Shown here piece after piece: positions 14,705 through 19,319 of a DNA stretch of 19,319 bases. The notes below the pieces were generated by a model. That model did no database searches, was not told where the DNA came from, and worked only from the letters and a program-made list of their open reading frames with translations. Each line of letters opens with the position of its first letter. Positions within the stretch are counted from its first letter, which is position 1. This stretch comes from JBFKOL01 sp041628815 (GTDB lineage: Bacteria; Bacteroidota; Bacteroidia; Chitinophagales; Saprospiraceae). The stretch spans positions 1 to 19,319 of the forward strand of contig JBFKOL010000043.1 of the NCBI GenBank assembly GCA_041628815.1, given 5' to 3'. A program made the position numbers and the translations under genes.

Positions 14705-16597
14705 ATGTTTAAATTCTCAAGATTGGCCATTTATTTTTTGGCCCTAAACCTTGTTTTCTTGGCATGTAGTGATGACGAGGACGACAATATGCGGATAGCC
14801 ATATCGGGTTTGGATTTCAGTATTACAGCAGATGCCTCAACACCCAACACGGTGTCAGTAACACCATCTGCCACCAACGCTGATTCTTATTCGGTAGATT
14901 TTGGTGACCCCAACTCTTCGAACGACGTACTTTCTTCAAATGGAGAGTCGGTTTCTTATACCTATCCTGAAGAGACCGCCACTTATACCATTACCGTGAT
15001 CGCGAGCGGTGCGAATGCCGCCGCCATACGTTTGTCAAAATCTTATACCGTAATGATTCCGAACAACATTCCGCCGGATAACGCAGATCTCGTAGGTAAA
15101 TGGCGTTTGGCCCAAGCAGCAGGAGCCCTCGGTGTTGGTCCGGAGAGAGGTAGTACCGCATGGTGGACAAGTGGTGACGGCGAGGTTACAGCAAGAGCAT
15201 GTCTCTTTGACGACGAATATGTTTTCAATGCAGATGGCACTTTCCAAAATGTGTTAGGTGATGATACTTGGGTAGAGCCTTGGCAGGGTAATGACCCGGA
15301 AGGTTGTGCTGCACCTGTTGCGCCACATGACGGTACCGCATCAGCTGAATTTGTATTCAACAAAGCTGCTGGTACCTTAGCACTCAATGGAAAAGGAGCC
15401 TTTTTGGGTTTGGCCAAAGTATTCAATGGCGGTGAGCTTGGCAGTCCTTCCGAAGCAGTTGAGCAAATCACTTATCAAGCTTCGCTTGCAGAGGGTAACC
15501 AGGTCATGACATTGGAGATAGAAATTGCAGGGGGAGGCTGGTGGACTTTTGTGTTATGGAAGGAAGGATTTGACACGGGGCCCTCCAATGACAATGCCCT
15601 AATAGAAGGATCGTGGCTTCTGGTACCTGAAGCGGGTGCTTTAGGAGTAGGACCTGCAAGAGGAAGTACCGAATGGTGGACAAGTTCCTCAGGTGATGTT
15701 ACTGCTAGAGACTGTCTGTTTGATGATGAATATGTATTCAATGCAGATGGTAGTTTCCAGAATGTTATGGGTGATGCTACCTGGGTAGAAACTTGGCAAG
15801 GAAGGGACGCAGAGGGATGCGATGCTCCCGTATCACCGCATGATGGATCTTCTTCTGCAACCTATGAATTTATTGCTGCTGATGGAACCTTAAAAATTTC
15901 TGGAACAGGAGCATACATGGGTTTGGCTAAAGTCTTTAATGGAGGCGAATTGTCTTCGCCCGCTGACGCAAAAAGTGAAATAACATACCAAGCCACGCTA
16001 TCCGATGATCAAAATAGAATGACCCTGGAGATAGAGATTGCAGGAGGAGGTTGGTGGACATTTAATTTTGTAAGAAAAGAAGTTGACATGGGTGGTTCTG
16101 ATTGTTCTGCATCTGCAGGTATTACCGGAACGTGGAAGATGGCTCCCGAAGCGGCAGCCCTGGCCGTAGGACCTAATCGCGGTTCGTCTGAATGGTGGTC
16201 AAATTCAGCCGGTGATGTGACAACCAGAGACTGCTTCTTCGATGATGAGTATGTGTTTAATGCAGATGGGACTTTCCAAAATATTCTGGGAGACAATACG
16301 TGGACAGAGCCTTGGCAAGGAATGGATCCTGAAGGTTGTGCTACAGCCGTAGCACCACATGATGGATCTGCAGTGGCGACTTATGTATATGACGAGGATG
16401 CAGGGACAGTTACCTTGACGGGTAAAGGGGCATATCTCGGACTTGCTAAAGTAATTAACGGTGCAGAATTGGCGTCCCCAGCCGATGCGCCGGAAGAAGT
16501 TACTTATGAGGTTTCATTCTCAGAGGACAACTGTTTGATGACAGTAGAGATTGACTTTGGAGGAGGCTGGTGGACATATCGGTTGTCCCGACAGTAA
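14705..16597 (+). CDS. Lipoprotein with PKD-like domain and three tandem Trp/Gly-rich beta domains (putative glycan-binding)
   Basis: This protein of 630 residues starts at ATG 14705; an in-frame TTG at 14699 is less likely. The signal ends FLAC with lipid Cys21 followed by SDDEDDN, an acidic tail like known Bacteroidota surface-export signals, so the protein is probably on the cell surface. Residues about 33-118 form a PKD/Ig-like domain (YSVDFGD, VSYTYPE). Three repeats follow at about 129-286, 299-458 and 472-629. Each has G-x-W, GPxRGSxxWW, CxFDDEYVFNADGxFQN, a TW...WQG...GC block, PHDG, a G-x-G-A-x-x-GLAKV segment, and a closing GGGWWT. Each repeat keeps two cysteines exactly 35 residues apart (166/201, 337/372, 510/545), probably a disulfide. 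No catalytic motif is seen. From memory, similar domains occur attached to GH16 laminarinases and in glucan-use loci, so binding of beta-glucan is a reasonable guess, not a proof. Confidence 0.82.
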   Translation: MFKFSRLAIYFLALNLVFLACSDDEDDNMRIAISGLDFSITADASTPNTVSVTPSATNADSYSVDFGDPNSSNDVLSSNGESVSYTYPEETATYTITVIASGANAAAIRLSKSYTVMIPNNIPPDNADLVGKWRLAQAAGALGVGPERGSTAWWTSGDGEVTARACLFDDEYVFNADGTFQNVLGDDTWVEPWQGNDPEGCAAPVAPHDGTASAEFVFNKAAGTLALNGKGAFLGLAKVFNGGELGSPSEAVEQITYQASLAEGNQVMTLEIEIAGGGWWTFVLWKEGFDTGPSNDNALIEGSWLLVPEAGALGVGPARGSTEWWTSSSGDVTARDCLFDDEYVFNADGSFQNVMGDATWVETWQGRDAEGCDAPVSPHDGSSSATYEFIAADGTLKISGTGAYMGLAKVFNGGELSSPADAKSEITYQATLSDDQNRMTLEIEIAGGGWWTFNFVRKEVDMGGSDCSASAGITGTWKMAPEAAALAVGPNRGSSEWWSNSAGDVTTRDCFFDDEYVFNADGTFQNILGDNTWTEPWQGMDPEGCATAVAPHDGSAVATYVYDEDAGTVTLTGKGAYLGLAKVINGAELASPADAPEEVTYEVSFSEDNCLMTVEIDFGGGWWTYRLSRQ

Positions 16598-16621
16598 ATC
16601 GAATAAATAAAAGTTGAACTT

Positions 16622-16663
16622 AGTATAGAGCCCTTCTCGTGAGAGAAGGGCTCTATACTTTTT
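16622..16663 (+). terminator. Strong intrinsic terminator, perfect 17-bp stem with GTGA tetraloop
   Basis: The arms AGTATAGAGCCCTTCTC (16622-16638) and its exact complement (16643-16659) flank the loop GTGA, a GNRA tetraloop closed by a C-G pair. A run of five T follows (16659-16663). It lies 25 bp after the stop of the triple-domain lipoprotein gene and should end its transcript, isolating it from the MDR gene that starts 59 bp further on. Confidence 0.9.
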
Positions 16664-16721
16664 AGCCCAATCATTCGGTCTCTTTTCTTATTATATTGCC
16701 ATTCAATGAAAAAAGTGAATC

Positions 16722-17708
16722 ATGAAAGCTGCATGGTTTGAGCAATTTGGACGGGCGCAAGATGTCTTGAAAGTGGGTGAATTTGATAAGCCTTCACCTG
16801 GACACGGTGAAGTATTGGTGAAAGTACGGGCTTCGGGGGTCAATCCTTCGGATGTAAAGAAAAGAGCAGGATCGGCCCCAGGCTTACTCGACCATGGACC
16901 CGTGATTCCGCACAGCGACGGTGCTGGGGTCATTGAAAAAGTGGGTGTCGGGGTATCCGATCAGAGAATTGGCGAGCGGGTATGGATCTACAACGCACAA
17001 TACGGCCGCAGCCATGGTACGGCAGCTGAATATGTGAGTGTTCCTGCCAGGACGGCAGTAAGGCTACCGGATAAAATCAACTTTGCTGTGGGCGCCTGTA
17101 TAGGAATACCAGCTATGACCGCACATCGATGTGTCTTCGCAGACGGTCCGGTAGAAGACAGGACTGTGCTGGTTACAGGCGGTGCCGGCAGGGTAGGCCA
17201 TTATGCGATCCAGATAGCTAAGATCGGAGGTGCCTTTGTGGTGGCCACTGCAGGTAGCAATCAGAGCAAAAAAGCATGTCTCGAAGCCGGCGCGGACATC
17301 GTCATCGATCATCCCTTTGACGGCTCGGCGAGACAGGTGCTCGAATTAACAGGAGGAATGAAAGTCGACCGCCTGATAGAAGGAGAGTTTGGAGGCAATT
17401 TGATCCACCTGCTCGATACAATGAAAACAAGCTCGATCGTTGCCACTTATGCATCCATGTCTGACCCAACGCCTGCCATACCATTTTACAAAATGATGTA
17501 CCTCGACCTGACTGTCCGGTTTGTCATCGTATATGCCATGCCACAGCACGCTAAGGCAGCGGCCATCTCGGATATTACGAGGATGCTGGAAAACAATGAA
17601 TTATCGCACCGGGTAGCCGATAAGTACCCGCTCGATCAGGTGGCCAAAGCACACCGCAAAGTGGAAAAAGGAAAGGTACGCGGTGGCGTAGTAGTGACCA
17701 TTGAATAA
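16722..17708 (+). CDS. Zinc-free medium-chain dehydrogenase, NADPH:quinone oxidoreductase-like
   Basis: This is a cytoplasmic enzyme of 328 residues of the MDR superfamily. The N-terminal GroES-like catalytic domain (1 to about 120) has SGVNPSDVKKRAG and the GERVW motif. The Rossmann domain has VTGGAGRVGHYAIQIAK (151-167), the A-x-x-G-x-V-G NADPH-binding form typical of quinone reductases and zeta-crystallins. The cysteine and histidine ligands of zinc alcohol dehydrogenases are absent, and the usual S-x-x-K phosphate-binding residues appear as SNQSKK (179-184). Such enzymes reduce quinones or alpha,beta-unsaturated carbonyls at the expense of NADPH; the substrate is open. It starts 59 bp after a strong terminator, so its own promoter must lie in that short gap, where only a weak TATATTGC is seen. 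It is followed after 20 bp by the DJ-1-like gene, implying an operon. Confidence 0.88.
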   Translation: MKAAWFEQFGRAQDVLKVGEFDKPSPGHGEVLVKVRASGVNPSDVKKRAGSAPGLLDHGPVIPHSDGAGVIEKVGVGVSDQRIGERVWIYNAQYGRSHGTAAEYVSVPARTAVRLPDKINFAVGACIGIPAMTAHRCVFADGPVEDRTVLVTGGAGRVGHYAIQIAKIGGAFVVATAGSNQSKKACLEAGADIVIDHPFDGSARQVLELTGGMKVDRLIEGEFGGNLIHLLDTMKTSSIVATYASMSDPTPAIPFYKMMYLDLTVRFVIVYAMPQHAKAAAISDITRMLENNELSHRVADKYPLDQVAKAHRKVEKGKVRGGVVVTIE

Positions 17709-17728
17709 AATCAACAAGTTTCTGAGGA

Positions 17729-18283
17729 ATGAAAAAAATACTCATATTGACAGGTGATGGTGGTGAAAGCTATGAAACATTGTATGCTAAACACCGCTTT
17801 GAGGAGGGAGGCCACCAGGCCGTAATCGCCGCACCGTCGGTCAAAATGCTCAACCTTGTAATGCATGACTTTGAACCGGGCTGGGATACATACGTCGAAA
17901 GAAAAGGCTACTACGTACACTCAGATATTGCCATTAAGGATTGCAAAGCTGCTGACTTCGACGCTGTCCTTATCATAGGGGGGCGGGCGCCGGAATTCCT
18001 TCGTAACGATCCGATGGTTATCCGCCTGGTACAGGAGTTTGATGCCGAAGGTAAATACATCTTCGCCATCTGTCATGGAATCCAGGTCCTGGTCACCGCC
18101 GGCCTCGTAAATGACAAACGCATCACTTGCTATGAACACGTGCGCTTCGAAGTGGAATCTTGTGGCGGAACCTTCGTAGGGAAGGACCAGGCAGTACGTG
18201 ACGGGAGAATCGTGACGGGCCAGACGTGGCAGAGCCACCCGGAGTTCTATCGGTTGGTTTTTCAATGCATAAGTCTTGTTTGA
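17729..18283 (+). CDS. DJ-1/PfpI (class I glutamine amidotransferase-like) family protein
   Basis: This is a cytoplasmic protein of 184 residues with the DJ-1/PfpI fold. It begins with the usual strand KKILILTGDGGESYE, where Glu13 or Glu16 could be the acidic active-site residue, and has the FDAVLIIGGRAPEFLR segment and the nucleophile elbow FAICHGIQVL with Cys115 and His116, as in PfpI-type hydrolases and Hsp31/YajL-type chaperones or glyoxalases. The C-terminal TGQTWQSHPEF block is the typical family ending. Proposed activities for the family include glyoxalase III, protein deglycation, chaperoning and amidase; none can be picked from the sequence. It starts 20 bp after the MDR gene on the same strand, a pairing that suggests dealing with reactive carbonyls or oxidative damage. 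Confidence 0.9.
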   Translation: MKKILILTGDGGESYETLYAKHRFEEGGHQAVIAAPSVKMLNLVMHDFEPGWDTYVERKGYYVHSDIAIKDCKAADFDAVLIIGGRAPEFLRNDPMVIRLVQEFDAEGKYIFAICHGIQVLVTAGLVNDKRITCYEHVRFEVESCGGTFVGKDQAVRDGRIVTGQTWQSHPEFYRLVFQCISLV

Positions 18284-18432
18284 GAGTGCAGACATTTGAC
18301 TCCTCCGAAGGGTGTACCTGAGTTTACCAGTATGACGACTAAAGTTCTCTCTGATCCCAAATACCTGGACTTGGCATGTGCCAAAAGCAATGAAGTGCAA
18401 TCAATACCAAGCTTCTTTCAAGATATATAACC

Positions 18433-18448
18433 CGAAATCACAATTTCG
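18433..18448. repeat. 16-nt inverted repeat upstream of the metallo-beta-lactamase gene
   Basis: CGAAAT-CACA-ATTTCG is a perfect hairpin-forming palindrome ending 22 nt before the ATG at 18471, and a further CGAAAT follows directly (18447-18452). It is too weak for a terminator and has no T-run. It could be an operator or a small leader hairpin; it may also be chance. Confidence 0.25.
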
Positions 18449-18470
18449 AAATACGAATTCATCCAATATC

Positions 18471-19220
18471 ATGGATAGCCCCGCGATCATCCATTTGCGA
18501 CGATTTTTATTGACACCGATATTACTCCTGACAATTGCCTGTTCTGTGCCTGAGAGTGACACTGTACTTTATCGCTCTGATTCATTGGTCATAGAACAAA
18601 TCACAGCCAATACATACGTGCACACAAGCTTTCTTCAGCTTACCGATGGGGATTTTTTCCCCTGTAACGGTTTGGTCTATGCGGTCGACGGTGAAGCGGT
18701 AGTATTTGATACTCCTACAACAGACTCGGTTTCCTCAGAACTAATGGGGTGGGTAACCGATGTGTTGAATGCCCGAATCAAAGCTGTGGTGATAAATCAC
18801 TTTCATATCGATTGTCTCGGGGGGCTCAAAACATTTCACGATGAGGACATACCTTCTTATGCCCATGTATTCTCGGCCAATTTGCGAACTAAAGGTACTG
18901 AGGATCCTCAGAATTTGTTCGAAAGTCAACTCATTTTACCCATTGGGAACAATCGGGTGATCAACAGATACATCGGTGCGGCCCATACGCGGGATAATAT
19001 TGTCAGCTATATTGAAGGTGAAGCCGTACTGTTTGGGGGGTGTATGGTGAAATCGGTAGGGGCTTCCAAAGGTAACCTTGCAGATGCAGATACCATTGCC
19101 TGGCCCGTGACGGTTTCGAGCATTGCTGCGATGTTTGACCAGGCCGAGTGGGTCGTCCCTGGCCATGGCAAGCCGGGGGGAAGAGATTTGCTCGAGTATA
19201 CGGTCAGGTTGTTCGAGTAG
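18471..19220 (+). CDS. Subclass-B1-like metallo-beta-lactamase lipoprotein
   Basis: This protein of 249 residues starts at ATG 18471. An in-frame ATG at 18378 would add 31 unrelated residues ahead of the export signal and is rejected. The signal ends LLTIAC (Cys24), suggesting a lipoprotein. All B1 zinc ligands are present: Zn1 H110, H112 (NHFHID) and H172 (GAAHTRDN); Zn2 D114, C191 (LFGGCMVKS) and H232 (VVPGHG). The B1-specific substrate residues are also kept: Lys194 (Lys224 in standard numbering) and Asn202 (Asn233) in KGNLADAD. Position 121 is Cys115, as in CcrA of Bacteroides fragilis, where many B1 enzymes have Arg. The loop before FFPCNGL is short. Beta-lactam hydrolysis in the periplasm is the obvious hypothesis; an environmental lactonase-like or other hydrolase role is still possible. 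The gene lies 187 bp after the DJ-1-like gene and may have its own promoter. Confidence 0.88.
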   Translation: MDSPAIIHLRRFLLTPILLLTIACSVPESDTVLYRSDSLVIEQITANTYVHTSFLQLTDGDFFPCNGLVYAVDGEAVVFDTPTTDSVSSELMGWVTDVLNARIKAVVINHFHIDCLGGLKTFHDEDIPSYAHVFSANLRTKGTEDPQNLFESQLILPIGNNRVINRYIGAAHTRDNIVSYIEGEAVLFGGCMVKSVGASKGNLADADTIAWPVTVSSIAAMFDQAEWVVPGHGKPGGRDLLEYTVRLFE

Positions 19221-19267
19221 TTACTCTGGTTGAAGAATTTTAAGTGGTTTAACTTGTATGGCAGCCC

Positions 19268-19315
19268 GACAAACCGGCAACATGACAAACCGGCAACATG
19301 ACAAACCGGTTACGT
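19268..19315. repeat. 16-bp tandem repeat at the right edge (two exact copies and a diverged third)
   Basis: GACAAACCGGCAACAT occurs exactly at 19268-19283 and 19284-19299, and a third copy at 19300-19315 differs at three positions (GACAAACCGGTTACGT). The period of 16 is not a multiple of three, so it is unlikely to be coding. The array starts 47 bp after the metallo-beta-lactamase stop and may continue beyond the window. There are no unique spacers, so it is not CRISPR. Confidence 0.7.
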
Positions 19316-19319
19316 GAGA

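Noticed and set aside
4342..16597. A polysaccharide utilisation locus linking GH65, sulfatase and the triple-domain lipoprotein
   Set aside because: No SusC/SusD pair, no regulator, and the genes lie in separate transcription units of different orientation with unrelated genes between them; functional linkage remains a guess.
18378..18470. N-terminal extension of the metallo-beta-lactamase from an earlier ATG
   Set aside because: The 31 extra residues match nothing and would bury the signal sequence; the ATG at 18471 starts right at a standard export signal.
19268..19319. CRISPR array
   Set aside because: Copies are directly adjacent with no spacers, the unit is only 16 bp, and there are no cas genes.

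Overview
The window looks like a chromosomal segment of a free-living Bacteroidota bacterium, possibly of the Saprospiria, Cytophagia or Flavobacteriia type. The evidence is a DUF6090 membrane protein (a Bacteroidota family), four predicted lipoproteins (one with an acidic CSDDEDD tail after the lipid cysteine), a good match to the Bacteroidota promoter consensus (TTTG, 20 nt, TANNTTTG), almost no Shine-Dalgarno sequences, and a secreted GH65 enzyme of the Flavobacterium type. I see no tRNA, rRNA, transposase, integrase or CRISPR array.

Layout. (1) Positions 1-4150, minus strand: an fdhD-fdhB-fdhA operon for a soluble, NAD-linked, cysteine-type (selenium-free) formate dehydrogenase. fdhA is cut by the left edge. 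(2) Positions 4342-10279, minus strand: DUF6090 membrane protein, DUF1254/DUF1214 lipoprotein (ATGA overlap), TolB-like beta-propeller, gamma-glutamylcyclotransferase-like protein and a secreted GH65 alpha-glucosidase. (3) Positions 10280-11019: a 740-bp divergent region with no convincing gene. (4) Positions 11020-11733, plus strand: a secreted protein made of two similar lipocalin-like halves. (5) Positions 11777-14307, minus strand: sulfatase lipoprotein, then a SnoaL-like/AhpD-like gene pair one base apart. (6) Positions 14308-14704: a divergent regulatory region with a recognisable promoter and a palindrome over its -33 box. (7) Positions 14705-16597, plus strand: a probably surface-exposed lipoprotein with a PKD-like domain and three copies of a roughly 160-residue Trp/Gly-rich domain, closed by a very strong terminator. 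(8) Positions 16722-19220, plus strand: a quinone-oxidoreductase-like MDR enzyme, a DJ-1/PfpI protein and a subclass-B1-like metallo-beta-lactamase lipoprotein. A 16-bp tandem repeat runs to the right edge.

How the genes fit together. The formate dehydrogenase genes form one functional unit: FdhA oxidises formate at the Mo site, FdhB passes the electrons through FMN to NAD+, and FdhD sulfurates the Mo cofactor. GH65, sulfatase and the triple-domain lipoprotein suggest processing of sugars or sulfated glycans in the periplasm and at the cell surface, but no SusC/SusD pair is present, so this is not a canonical polysaccharide utilisation locus. The AhpD-like, MDR and DJ-1 genes suggest handling of oxidants or reactive carbonyls. 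The metallo-beta-lactamase keeps every B1 zinc ligand and is the clearest candidate with possible practical importance.

I do not see a clear new multi-gene system. The best leads are the triple-domain lipoprotein with its promoter and palindrome, the B1-like lipoprotein, the coupled DUF6090-DUF1254 pair, and a possible switchable hairpin over the TolB-like gene's ribosome binding site.
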